In this document: positions 45,336 to 56,444 of the stretch, piece after piece
Layout of the letters: every line of letters begins with the position of its first letter
How positions within the stretch are numbered: the stretch's first letter is position 1
Assembly: GCA_022495995.1 (NCBI GenBank)
Contig: JAFEMH010007427.1
Location: 26,287 to 90,286 of the forward strand
Reading direction: 5' to 3'
Length of the DNA stretch: 64,000 bases
Origin: Adenophora triphylla var. japonica
Taxonomy: Eukaryota; Streptophyta; Magnoliopsida; Asterales; Campanulaceae
The notes under the pieces: model-generated
What the model saw: only the letters and a program-made list of their open reading frames with translations
Database searches by the model: none
Told to the model about the DNA's origin: nothing
Made by a program: the position numbers and the translations under genes

Positions 45336-46190
45336 AGGGTACATTAATAAATATTATTATTAATTATATTAGGCATAATATTATTTTATAGTTTAAATTA
45401 TTATTATTATTAATTATTTTTAATATCAATTATTATTATTATTAATTATATAATAATAATTATTAATAATTATTATTATTAATAATTATTATTATATAAT
45501 TAATTATTATTATTAATTATATAATAATAATTATTATTAATTATTATTTGTATAATAATAATTAATAATAATAATAATTATTAATAATAATTATTATTAA
45601 TAATTATTATTATTATATAATTATTATTATCAATACTTATTATTAATAATTATCATTATTATTATTAATAATTATTAATCATTATTAATAATTATTATTA
45701 TTAATAATTATTATGAATAATAATAATTATTAATAATTATAATTAATAATTATTTTTATTAATAATAATTATTATTAAGAATTATTAGTATTAATAAATA
45801 TTATTGATAATAAATATTATTATTAATTATATAATAATAATTAATAATTATTATTATTAATAATTATTATTATTAATAATGATTATTATTAATAATAATA
45901 ATAATTAATAATTATTAAGAATTATTAATAATTATATAATAATAATAATTATTAATTATTATTATTATTATTAATAATTATTATTAATAATTATTATTAA
46001 TAATTATTATTATTAATAATTATTAATAATAATAATTATTAATAATAATTAATAATAATAATTATTATTAATTATTATTATTAATAACTATTATTAATAA
46101 TAATTATTAATAATAATAAGTATTAATAATAATAATTATTATTAATAATAATTATTAATAATAATTATTAATAATTTTTAAAGAAATAAA
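45336..46190. repeat. ATT/AAT trinucleotide-rich array
   Basis: About 850 bp built from ATTATT and AATAAT runs in changing orientation. Confidence 0.95.
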
Positions 46191-46238
46191 AGTATATAAT
46201 ATAAAAATATTTACTTTTTTGATATTATGTATTATTAG

Positions 46239-46424
46239 AATTGTGGACCGTTGGATTGAATGTGTGAATGGTTGGATTTGGTTTAGCTCATGATCCGCGT
46301 GATTATTTGAGACCCAATCAAACAATGCCATGTGGCATTGTTTTATTGGTTCTCATATAATCACGCGGATCATGAGCTAAACCAAATCCAACCATTCACT
46401 CATTCAATCCAACGGTCCACAATT
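46239..46424. repeat. 190-bp foldback inside CACTA-2
   Basis: Left arm AATTGTGGACCGTTGGATTG... and right arm ...CAATCCAACGGTCCACAATT are inverted over about 70 bp with few changes, around a centre containing ATGCCATGTGGCAT. It could be a MITE; no clear target duplication. Confidence 0.85.
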
Positions 46425-46429
46425 AATAA

Positions 46430-47200
46430 AAACAAAACCAATAAATCCCTCCCTCTCTCCTCATTTCTCTCTCTTTATTTTCATTTTATCAAATTAAACA
46501 AACAACCCACCCAGTACCCTACCCGTCTTCTTCTCTCTCTCTCATTCTCTCTCTCTGTCAAACATCTACCCACTACCCTTCATCTTCTCCGGCGATGGCG
46601 ATGGCAACGGTGGATCCGCCAGTCACCGGCCGTCCCAACATCTTCTTCTCTCTCTCCCCAACGCCGTCTTCTTCTCTCTCTCTCCCCCAACGCCGTCTTC
46701 TTCTCTCCCCTTCATCGTCTCCGGCGAAGCTCAATTGTTCCATCTCTCTTTCTCTAGCGTCGTTCCATCTCTCTCGCTCTCTTTCAACGTCGTTCCATCG
46801 TCTCCGGCGAAGCTCAATTGTTCCCAGTATCCTCAATATGGCTGCGATTTTTAATGAAAGAATCAGGCGTTTTATTTTGATTTGGGTATTTTCGATTCAG
46901 GCGTTTCCAAGGAAAATCCTTGTTGTGGATTTGGGTATTATCGATTTATTATTGTATTTTGTGTTTTATTTTGATTTGTACAATCCTTTGTTTGATTTGT
47001 GGTTGTGGATGGTTGTGGATGGTTGTGAACGGTGGTGGATGGTGGTGGATGGTGGTGGATGGTGGTGGAGCAAAGTGTTACTTTTGAAAAATGTAAGAAT
47101 TGATTTGAATATAAAAAGTTAAGGGACTAATTAGAGAATAAAAAATATTAAGGGACTCGATTTGAGAAAAAAAAAAAGTTAAGAAATTGTTTGAGAATAA
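46430..47200. repeat. Cargo module of CACTA-2 shared with CACTA-1
   Basis: CT-rich stretch, then CGTCTCCGGCGAAGCTCAAT twice (46708 and 46799), then a GGTGGATGGT minisatellite (47020-47070), then AAGGGACT repeats. The run CCTTCATC(G/T)TCTCCGGCGA and the following GGCAACGGTGG(C/A)TCCGCC match CACTA-1 near 450-490. ORFs are open by composition only; I see no protein family. Confidence 0.7.
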
Positions 47201-47206
47201 ATATAT

Positions 47207-47328
<122 letters not shown>

Positions 47329-47397
47329 AAAAAAAGAAAATTAAAAAAATTAATAAAATTGTGAAATTATGTAATAAATTTTAGGGACTCATCTAAT

Positions 47398-47689
47398 TTT
47401 TGGCGTTACATTAGGTATTCAACCACTTTTTAAATTGGCGTTGCATTAGGTTCTTTTTGGCGTTGCATTAGGTGTTCATATAGTTTTAAAATTGGCGTTG
47501 CATTAGGTATTTACCTGATGCAACGCCAAAGCTCTGGCGTTACATTAGCTTGCTATGTCGTTGCATTAGACCTAATGCAACGCAAGAGAATGCAACGGCC
47601 ATTTGGCGTTACATTAGGCCTAATGTAACGGTTTTTGGGCCCTAATGCAACGAAAATTGGCGTTACATTAGGTCAGAAATGTAGTAGTG
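47398..47689. repeat. Right subterminal repeats and TIR of CACTA-2
   Basis: GGCGTT(A/G)CATTAG units, mostly inverted relative to the left subterminal region, ending in the right TIR. Confidence 0.9.
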
Positions 47690-47692
47690 ATG

Positions 47693-49965
47693 GGACCGCC
47701 GAACGAAAAATTCTCACCATTAATGATGTTCTTCGTACTATGTTAGCACATGCTTCTCTCCCACCATCCTTTTGACATCATGCGATTCTAATGGCCACAT
47801 ACCTTCTCAATGTCCTTCCAAACAAGTCATTATCTTATAAATCCCCTCTTAGCATTCTGTATGCTAATTAAGGATCCATCCTACGATCATCTCCGTGTGT
47901 TCGGGTGTTTTTGTTATCCCCTATTTTTTCCACCACCATCAACAAACTACAAACCCGTTCCGCACCATGTGTTTTCTTGGGGTATCCTACAAATCATCGT
48001 GGGTTTAAGTGTTATGACTTGTCGTCTCGTCAAATTATTATAAATAGACATGTTTTATTTGATGAGACAAAATTTCCCTTTTCTAGTTTGTTTAAATCGG
48101 ATCCCACTACTTATAAGTTTCTGGGTGAAGGCCATTCTCCTTACATAGTTCAACATTGGGCTGAATCTGGCCCATCTCAATCTCCTGATCATCTGGTTAC
48201 ACCTTCTGTGGCCCAATCTCTAGCTTCTCCTTCCGGTCCACACCACATTCAGTCCGTTCCACCCTCTCCAGTGCCTGTTGGGCCAGATTCTCCTAGTCAG
48301 CCCAGTTCAACGCCCTTAGCTGCTCCCCTTTCTTAGTCTATTTCCACTCGGCCCACTGGTCCAATTACCCGGAGTCAACGAGGCATATTTAAGCTGAAGG
48401 TACAGTTAATCTCCATGCAACTGTAACTAAATCTCCTCTTTCTTTTTCTCCTATATTGGCTTTAAATGATCATAATTGGAAATTAGCCAGAGGAGTTTAA
48501 TGCTCTTATTACTAATAAGACGTGGGAGTTGGTTCCCCGTCCACCTAATACTAATGTTATTCGGTCTTTGTGGATTTTTACTCATAAACACATTTAAGAT
48601 GGTTCCTTTGAGAGGCATAAGGCTCGCCTTGTTGGTGATGGGAAAACACAAAGGGTTGGCATTGATTGTGGGGAGACATCTACCCCAGTTGTGAAACTTG
48701 CTACGATCCGGACTGTTTTGAGCCTTGCTTTATCTAAGCGGTGGTCTATCCATCAACTTGATGTCAAAAATGCGTTTTTGCATGGTGAACTTCAGGAAAC
48801 TGTTTATATGCACCAACCATTGGAATTTCGTGATAAAGAGATTCCAGATCATGTTTGCTTGCTCAAGAAGTCATTGCACGGCCTCAAAAACAGGCACCTC
48901 GATTTTGCAAATTTTATTTCTACTATGGGGTTTGCACAAAGTACATTGGATAATTCATTATTCATTTATCATTACGGTAAATCTATGTCTTATCTAGTCA
49001 TATACGAGGATGATATAATTCTGACTGCTTCGTCTGATGCACTTAGATTGTCCATCATTGCTCGTCTCAGTTTTGAATTTGCTATGAAGGATCTGGAACC
49101 TTGAGTTATTTTTTGGGCATCGCTGTCTTCCGACATAATAGGAGTCTTTTCCTTTCCCAATGTAAATATGCCGCAAAAATAGTCGAACGGGCTGGTATGT
49201 CATCATGTAAACCCTCCCTTACTCCAGTTGATTCCAAACCCAAGTTGGGTTCTTCAGCCGGTTTACCTTACTCCAATCCTTCTCTTTTTCAAAGCCTAGC
49301 TGGAGCACTTCAGTACCTTACCTTCACACGGCCAGACATACAATATGCAGTTCAAAGGTTTGTTTGTTTATGCATGCGCCGCGTGAGGAGCACATGAATG
49401 CTCTAAAGTGGGTCATTCGATATATTCATGGGACATTGGACTATGGATTGAGTTTGTATCCATCCTATACATCTTCTCTGGTCTCCTATACGGATGCATA
49501 TGGGGGGTTTTGCCCAGACACGCGTCATTCGCCTTTCGCCTTTCGGGTATTGTGTTTTTCTTGGCGAAAATCTTATCTTATGGTCTGTGATGCGCCAATC
49601 TATACTTTCCCAGTCTAGTGCGGAGGCTAAGTATAAAGGTCTGGCTAACGTGGTTTTGGAGTCATGTTGGCTTCGAAATTTGTTACTTGAACTTCAGTGT
49701 CCCATCCAACCTGCTACTCTCGTATATTGTGATAACGTTAGTGCTATCTATCTCTCGGGTAATCTTGTTCAGTACCAACGTACCAAGCATATCGAGATGG
49801 ATATTCATTTTGTTCGGGACAAAGTTGCGAAAGGTGAGGTACGGGTGTTACATGTACCGTCTCGTCACCAAATTGCGGACATTTTTACTAAGGGACTGCC
49901 ATTGGTATTGTTAGAAGACTTTATATACAGTCTCGGTGTTCGGTCTCCTATAGTTTCGACTGCGG
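47693..49965 (+). pseudogene. Copia E: integrase C-terminal half, RT, RNase H
   Basis: Resumes after CACTA-2 with an integrase segment (ERKILTINDVLRTMLAHAS), then CVFLGYPTNHRGFKCYDL, a Pro/Ser-rich spacer and the RT (KTWELVPRP, QLDVKNAFLHGEL, LLKKSLHGLK). The catalytic box reads VIYEDDIILT, i.e. E-D-D where V/I-D-D is expected. RNase H pieces include QSSAEAKYKGLA, YCDNVSAIYL, RTKHIEMDIHFVRD and HQIADIFTKGLP. Frameshifts and stops occur throughout (for example near 48335, 48600 and 49100). Dead element. Confidence 0.85.
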
Positions 49966-49970
49966 GGGAA

Positions 49971-50160
49971 TGTTAGAATATATTTTCCTTCATAATAGGA
50001 AGATATCTTATTGTTAATATATATATTGTGAATAGTTATCATTGTACTATGGGATAGGGATTAAGTATCTGTAGATTAGTTTTTTATCTTAGTTACCTAA
50101 TTTACTTGGACTCTCTCGGTTGTAATTATTAAAACAATTTGTGAATGAATAGAAAGACAG
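49971..50160 (+). repeat. Second LTR of copia element E
   Basis: TGTTAGAATATATTTTCC..., preceded by the purine-rich TGCGGGGGAA. The 3' boundary is unclear because sequence similarity to the first LTR fades near 50150. Confidence 0.65.
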
Positions 50161-50217
50161 GGAAAATGCTTATTTCGCACAATAATATATAAAAAAAGCT
50201 AAGAAAGTATTTGGAAA

Positions 50218-52356
50218 TGAACGGAATAAAAGTGACGGGCTAGGCCCAGCGTACGAAGCCCAATGTTGGTGTTATGCCCTAGGCGTATAGTTATTTTTAC
50301 TTATAACTAAATACCGTTATGTAATCGTCTTTACAATTTATAATAGAGAATGTTTATTTGAATCATTATATGTTTACATGTTTATTATAATATTCTGTGT
50401 CCCTAGTTATTGTGAATAGCTAGTATAAGTTGGTAATGGATTATCATGGAGTTGATTATATGCATGGGGATGCACATAACACTTATGGGTACTTGTTAGA
50501 GAACAAGGTACTGGACATGACCTATCTATGAGATTTATGACATGGTCTATGGTCATATATGTCATGATTAAATCTCATGATAGTCGTGTCATTAGAATCC
50601 TTTGTACCTGAGATTATCATCATCTTCCACTTGATGAATGTTGTGTTTGATGTAGTCTAACACTATCTTTAATAGGATAGCAATAAGGGCTATGTTGGCA
50701 CGATTGAATTCTTGTAGGGAAGAATGATAAGTCAAGATGGGATTTGTCCCTCTCATTGAGAGAGATGTTTGCTTGGGCCCCTCGATGAATGTTGTTGATG
50801 AAATGTGTGGCCATACTTAAGAAATTTGATAGAGATCAAATGCACTTGGATTATCAACATATTCAGAGTCGAGAAAGCATTGAACTATATGAGTTGACGT
50901 GGACCATGACTCATGTTCAATATGACATCGTGGACAAAGGGATTGTGACATTGATCTATCGAGGAATCAAGCTTTGATGTTATATTAATTGGGTGGACAT
51001 AATGGCTTGCTAGAAACCACTTATGTCTTGTGAGGATTGATGTTTCAACTCACTACCAATATAAATATAATTCCTATAGGGTCACACACCAATAACGGAT
51101 TGAAAATGGCCGAAAAATGGAATTTTGGGTGAGGCGGGCACCTCGCGAAAGGCGAAGCGGGCGCCTCAAAGGCAGTAACTTCAGGGAGGCTGGAAAAGGC
51201 TTGAGGCGGCCGCCTGGGATCAGGTGAGGAACGCGCCTCGAGGCCAGAAGGTCTCCCCATCCTGTTTTGCTGCAACTCCGATTTTGGCTAGGAAAAGGAC
51301 TCTTTACAATGTATAAATAGAACCCTTTTGCCTCAGCCATAACACACGAAATTTAGGGTTTTGGAAACACTAAATCATTGATCTTGATTATGAATCATAG
51401 ATCAATACACCCCAAATCAATTCCATAAACAACCATTGATTGTTGAATAACGATTCAACAATTGGGATCATCTAGCAATCCTACAAGATACAAGATCTTG
51501 GTTCGTTCGCGTGTGGATTATCGATGGAGGGTGATTCCGTTATCACCTAAAGCTTGAAGATCAATTCATCGCAAGGAAGAATAAGGAGAAGATCAAAGGT
51601 TCGTCAACGATTCAAAGTTTGAATCTCAGATTCGTTTTTGAACAACAAAATCGCTGTTAAGGTATTTAAATCTATTTCATAGTTTTAATCTATTCATGTT
51701 AGATGGATTCATGGCTAGGATTTTGTGTTATATGTTAAATCTTCCGCTGCGTATGTAGCCCCAAAACCCAACACCCAATTATTCAGGCGTTATCATAGCA
51801 GCATAATCAAGCAGGCCGACCCAGTTACTACCAAGCCCATGGTCCAATAGTAAAGATCAGTCGACCTAGCTCATTGTCCGACCATCATTGGTCCCGACCT
51901 AGCTTTGTGTGACATACGATCATCTCCTTGTACAAATCTTATTTGGCTATAATATGAAGTCATGTCAACCTTGACCTACTCAAGCGACCTCGACCTACAG
52001 AGACGTATGTTGACCAAAGACTTTCCATAATCGTCTCCTGTAATTTCGGAGTCAGTTACGCCCATGACTCTCTCCACGATTTTAGGGATTCTACAAAATC
52101 CCACTACAATTCTACCTCTTCTCAAAGGCTATAAATACTTCACTACGTACGCCGTTTAGAGGTAATGCCTTATTTGCTGTTGAATCAATCTCAATACAGT
52201 TTATAAGATATATATGTGACACTTACTCTCACGCCGGAGGGTCTTAGCCAGAGACCATCCTGGCTAGTCACGTGTTCACTGTTTCAGGTTAAATCAAGCC
52301 AGTGGATCAACCTAATTGCTGGACATAGGCTGATCAACACGTTCCTTGCAACATCA
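50218..52356 (+). repeat. 5' LTR of element C (split by a solo LTR)
   Basis: TGAACGGAATAAAAGTGACG ... TTGCAACATCA. Positions 50264-51773 plus a CCCAA duplicate are a later insertion. A CTATAAATACTTC TATA box is at 52130-52142. Confidence 0.85.
50264..51773 (+). mobile_element. Solo LTR inserted in the 5' LTR of C
   Basis: TGTTGGTGTT ... AACCCAACA, 1510 bp, flanked by CCCAA (50259-50263, 51774-51778). TATAAATAGAACC box at 51311-51323. A related LTR in opposite orientation (F) starts at 62714. No internal domain. Confidence 0.9.
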
Positions 52357-52441
52357 GTTTGGTTCCATTATCGTCCAGCGGTTAGGATATCTGGCTTTCA
52401 CCCAGGAGACCCGGGTTCGATTCTCAGCAATGGAACCAAAC
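52357..52441 (+). repeat. 13-bp inverted repeat extending the tRNA acceptor stem
   Basis: GTTTGGTTCCATT (52357-52369) and AATGGAACCAAAC (52429-52441) are perfect reverse complements. The outer seven bases on each side lie outside the tRNA, next to the LTR end on the left and into the internal region on the right. The left arm contains the expected primer site TGGTTCCATT (52360-52369). Confidence 0.9.
52364..52435 (+). tRNA. tRNA-Glu(UUC)-like sequence, probable pseudogene, with CCA
   Basis: 72 nt folding as a cloverleaf: acceptor TCCATTA/CAATGGA with one A-C mismatch at the seventh pair, anticodon stem TCTGG/CCAGG around loop CTTTCAC (anticodon TTC at 52397-52399), and a T-arm with GGTTCGATTC (B box). 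The T-stem has one mismatch and a G-T pair (CTCAG where CCCGG is usual). CCA follows the discriminator base (52436-52438), which nuclear plant tRNA genes do not normally encode, and no T-run terminator follows. The changes I see are C-to-T or G-to-A. It sits directly after the element C LTR, at the primer-binding site. Confidence 0.8.
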
Positions 52442-54249
52442 AGAGGATCACTTGAGGAGGCACCCTTGCCCTTATCGACCCTCGACTTATTTATTGTGGA
52501 CAGTTGGAGAGAATCATCATCTTGATCGAGATCAACAAAGATTTGCGGGTCAGCCCTTGCTTGTTCTTGAAGAGGGCTGGAGCCCGATGCTCGTTCAGTA
52601 GACAGATCAACCTCCTCCTCAGCATGCACCGGCTGGGCTTCAGCCGTGGGCTCAATTGGCTCGATGGGTCCTGACCTATAAACTGGGACCATCCCTACCC
52701 CGACCTTGGGGAGAAAATCATTCCTCTGAGTCGCTTCTTTCTCGCGACTTTCTCGGGCATTGGTAGCCCCATGAGCTTTATTGCTCTTCTTCTTCTCACA
52801 CATATCCACCATACGGTTCATGTTGGCCTCCTGTTGGGGGGGGGTAAGAATTGCACGACCAAAAAGGAAAAATGGTTAGTATGCAAATATGCAAGCAAGA
52901 AAAGTGGACGAATAAAAAGAAAGCGAGTAAATACTTAACCGCCATAATGTTTGAGGTTTCTGCAATGATCGGAAGTCTTTCTACAGAAGTGACACTGCGA
53001 CTCAAATCTATTTTTCTCATGAGTAACCCAGTCGGGATACCTAATGCTACAAACTATGGGGACCAAAGGAGCCAACTGTCCATCCCCACCGAGCATCATA
53101 CCAGCCTGAATGAAATAGTCTTTGCTCAACCCTAGTGCCGACCAATTAATGGTACTTCTGCGGGCTACCACAGCCAACCTTTTATACAGGTCGTCATGCC
53201 AGTCAGGGACCTAATAATCCTCCTCCTTTATTGGTCGCGACTCAGTATTGGGCAGAGGAAATTCACTACCGTTCCTACTCTCGACCAAAATCATGTGAGT
53301 GTTCCATCCAACTACTTTGTCGGGCAAATTTATAAATAACTTGGAGGCCTTGGCCCTGGCTGGGGTACTAATCCCTAAAGATCTCTTGTCCACTACAACC
53401 TTAAAAAACCTCCTAAATACTTTCATGCACGGTTCGTACCCAACAAACCTGCATACCATGGCAAAACAAACAAGGACCCTGTCAGTATTGGCTCCTAGCT
53501 GCATGGGAACAACATCCATACACACTAAGAACTCACAGATGAAGGGGTCAAGAGGAAGTCGTAGTCCGACCTCGAATTGGCTGTAAGAGAAAACTACTTT
53601 GGATGAGCTTAGGGCCCAATGCGCCCATTCCCTAACCTTTCTCTGCTTATCCGTGTAGTGGGTGGGTAAGGCGGAATTCATCCCGGTTGATCTCGAAGAA
53701 GTTATGGAGAATCTCAATCCTCGACTTAGAACTTCTCCTTCCCACAGCTGGCTTGGGGGCCACATACCCTCTTTCATTCTGACCTGGAATGACTGTCGAG
53801 CAAAATGCGTCCACAATATTGCCAGAGGAGGAGCTCGTTGAATCTTGAGTCGACATATCTACAGAAGAAGAGGAAACAGGGGAATCAGAACTAGAAGGGG
53901 TTTCATTAGAGCTATCTATGGGCGACCTAGATTCCCTTGGGAATTCTATCCTATTTTTGGGAAAAGGTGGTCTATTTGATCCCTTAATGTAAAATATGAT
54001 GAAGTGATCTATCGACTTGTTAAAAAGACGAAAGCGGACAACCCTTTGGTCGTCCACCTCCAAATCTCCTATGCTTTCTCTACCCGGGACCTCGACAATA
54101 CCATAGCACAGACCCCATGCTTTTAAGATGGTATGAGCCTCATCCCTACTCATCTCCTTCCATGGGCCCTCTTTACGAGTATAAACCCTAAGGTTTTTGG
54201 TGTAATACCCATACCTAACGCCCCTCTCACAGCCAAAGGTCCTAGCGAT
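52442..54249 (-). pseudogene. Element C antisense gene (Tat-type aORF), broken
   Basis: Homologous to exon 1 and part of exon 2 of the element B antisense gene. The B start ATG-GCT-AGG corresponds here to ATC-GCT-AGG (54249-54241), so the start codon is lost unless another is used. The first frame (54249 to about 53650) has RGVRYGYYTKNLRVYTRKEG and a Ser-rich region. After a frameshift near 53655 comes FEVGLRLPLDPFICEFL, the PF04195-like core. There is an in-frame stop at 53208-53210, then WHDDLYKRL. An intron (about 52831-52932, acceptor CCCCAACAG) leads to a charged exon (ERASGSSPLQEQ, DKGKGASSS) that runs straight into the tRNA-like sequence, so the coiled-coil exon is absent. Confidence 0.7.
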
Positions 54250-54449
54250 GGCAGAATTAACAGAAAAGTCTGAAATCAAGCCTAAAAGCAGAGTAATCGA
54301 AGGGTACCTTAGTTAATTTGGAGATGAAGAAAATCGAGGGGGAAACGAGATCTCAATTACGCTGAGAAATATGTTTGCCTTGCTGCTGTTCTTGCTGGGT
54401 ATATTCAGGATCTGAGAGTTTGTAAAAGATTGAAAAGGAAAATGATTTT

Positions 54450-54458
54450 CCTTTTATA
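54450..54458 (-). promoter_or_regulatory. TATA box for the element C antisense gene
   Basis: TATAAAAGG on the minus strand, about 200 bp upstream of the position homologous to the B start codon. Confidence 0.5.
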
Positions 54459-54745
54459 CATTTCCTAATCCTAACTTGAATTGGAAAGGATTGGGATACA
54501 ACGGTTCAATCCTCCCATAAATGATGGCGCCGTTCCCCAAGGCAGTTGTCCAAGCGCCATATTTTCTGATCATTATGGCGCTTTAGCAGATCTGGCCGTC
54601 AAAACAGTCAATGGTCGATATTAAGCCACGTCATCTCAGTCGACCATCCAACAGTTCGAGCATCTAGCTACGACACACCTAAGTCTTCATCAAAATTCTT
54701 ATAACTTCCTGGTCGACAAAGTCAACTCAGAAAGTTGGGGGCCAC

Positions 54746-55075
54746 TGAATGGAATAAAAGTGACGGGCTAGGCCCAGCGTACGAAGCCCAATTATTTAGG
54801 CGTTATCACAGCAGCGTAATCAAGCAGGCCGACCCAGTTACTACTAAGCCCATGGGCCAATAGTAAAGATCAGTCGACCTAGCTCATTGTCCGACCATCA
54901 TTGGTCCCGACCTAGCTTTGTCCGACATTCGATCATCTCCTTGTATAAATCTTATCTGGCTATAATATGAAGTCATGTCGACCTTGACCTACTCAGGCGA
55001 CCTCGACCTACAGAGACGTACGTCGACCAAAGACTTTCCATAACTGTCATCTGTAATTTCGGAGTCAGTTACGCC
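54746..55075 (+). repeat. 3' LTR of element C, left part
   Basis: TGAATGGAATAAAAGTGACG ... CAGTTACGCC; matches the 5' LTR up to its CAGTTACGCC, where element D is inserted. The remainder is not in the window. Confidence 0.85.
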
Positions 55076-56423
55076 TGTAAGTACCCCAATCTGGATCACC
55101 CTCTTCCAAATGCACGGGAAACACCGCAGACTCACGCAAACGCAGTCTCGAACACCCAGAATCCTCAAAAAACCCTCAAAAACCCTCAAAAGCCCAAAAA
55201 ACCACCAACCAAACCAAGGGGGGCCTTTCTGGGACAAAAAAATACAAAAGGACTTTTTAAGAATTATGCAAAAATTGGAAAAGCACAGAAGGTCCGTATG
55301 GACCTCTTTGCATGCTAATAGGTCCGTACGGACCTCTTTGCAACCAGACATCAAAATTACGAAATCCTCTTAAAGTCCAAATTATTCCCTCAAATCCGGG
55401 AAAACTAAATTTTTGGATTTCATGGAAGGTCCGTACGGACCTTCTTGCACATTTTTGAAAACTATAAATAGAGCGCTCCCCCTCCCTCATTTCAGACATC
55501 TCCCTCTTCTCCTCTCTCCCTAAGCCTTCTGGATGCCCTTCTAAGACCCCTCGGGGCACTCCCGGTCCCTTTCGGTTCCTTTCGGGGCCTTCCGAACTTC
55601 CTCGCGGTGCTCCGAATCCCTACCGAGCGCTCCCGAGATGCTCCCGCGCTGCCCCGAGGCACTCTCGAGGTATTCTGAGGCCCCTCGTGGTACTTCGAAG
55701 CCTTGCCTGGTCTTTCCCGAGGCGTCCCGGCCCTTTCTGAGCCAAACCGACGATCCCGACGCACGCGGAACTGCGCCGAGCATGGCAAGCGACGATCCCC
55801 GACGCACGGCCTCAGAACCTGCGCCGAATCCGACCAACGATCCTGCGATCCCAACGCACGCCGAAACTCTCTGCCCGAGTGCACACTTCGACAATCCGAG
55901 GGGCACAGAAGCTCGTCATGACAGCATGGCACATCCCGAAAGCAATCCGGTCCGTCCCGGAACACTATTCCATCCTCAAACACTATTCTCCAGCGGAAGA
56001 CAGACACGAACCAACATTAGTAAGGCTTCCTTCCTACACTATTTCAATACATTTCAATACGTAGTGTACAATGTAGACATTCGATACAGCATGCATTTTT
56101 AAAAGCACATACACACACAAAACATTTAAAGAAAGAAGGGGTGTCGAAAGACTCATTTTTACGAGGCGACTCGGGTGAGCTCTAATATTCTAATATTCTC
56201 TTCCCGAGGAGTAACCTGACCTCCGAACTCAAAAATCTCATCATACAAAAATAGTTTATTTTTAAACTGATGCATTTTCTCAATGTTTTGGGCTTAATCA
56301 AAACGGCGTGGCGACTCTACAAGCAAAAACACAGCGAGACACCTCCACTCGACCAACGCACAAAAAGCGAAATGCCAGATGCCGGGGCGCAATCGCTGCG
56401 CCTCTCGGATCCGGGTAATTTCA
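55076..56423 (+). repeat. 5' LTR of element D
   Basis: TGTAAGTACCCC ... GGGTAATTTCA, 1348 bp, with a TATAAATA box at 55463-55470 and three copies of AGGTCCGTA(C/T)GGACCT (near 55289, 55319 and 55427), each a palindrome. GC-rich downstream part with repeated CCCGA(G/A) motifs. Confidence 0.8.
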
Positions 56424-56425
56424 GT

Positions 56426-56444
56426 TGGCGACTCCGCTGGGGAC
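56426..56444 (+). other. Primer-binding site of element D
   Basis: TGGCGACTCCGCTGGGGAC two bases after the LTR; this type of primer site is common in Tat/Ogre-like elements (thought to match tRNA-Arg; from memory). Confidence 0.7.

Larger units (their letters stand above)
50218..55075 (+). mobile_element. Non-autonomous gypsy derivative C carrying only an antisense gene (right end interrupted by D)
   Basis: 5' LTR 50218-52356 (about 624 bp without the nested solo LTR), tRNA-Glu-like sequence at the primer site, a 2.3 kb internal region with one minus-strand gene related to that of element B, a purine tract (AAAGTTGGGGGCCAC) and the 3' LTR from 54746, broken at 55075 by element D. No gag or pol is present. 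The comparable 330 bp of the LTRs differ at about 20 positions, mostly transitions, so C is much older than B. Confidence 0.8.

Noticed and set aside
46332..47122. Possible gene with signal-like hydrophobic stretch in CACTA-2 cargo
   Set aside because: Low-complexity CT repeats and a GGTGGAT minisatellite; the frame is not kept in CACTA-1.
52364..52435. Functional nuclear tRNA-Glu gene
   Set aside because: Acceptor and T-stem mismatches, encoded CCA, no terminator and location at an LTR primer site argue against; not fully excluded without expression data.
55492..56102. ORFs on both strands in the GC-rich part of the D LTR
   Set aside because: Open because of GC-rich repeats; they lie within an LTR and show no protein family.
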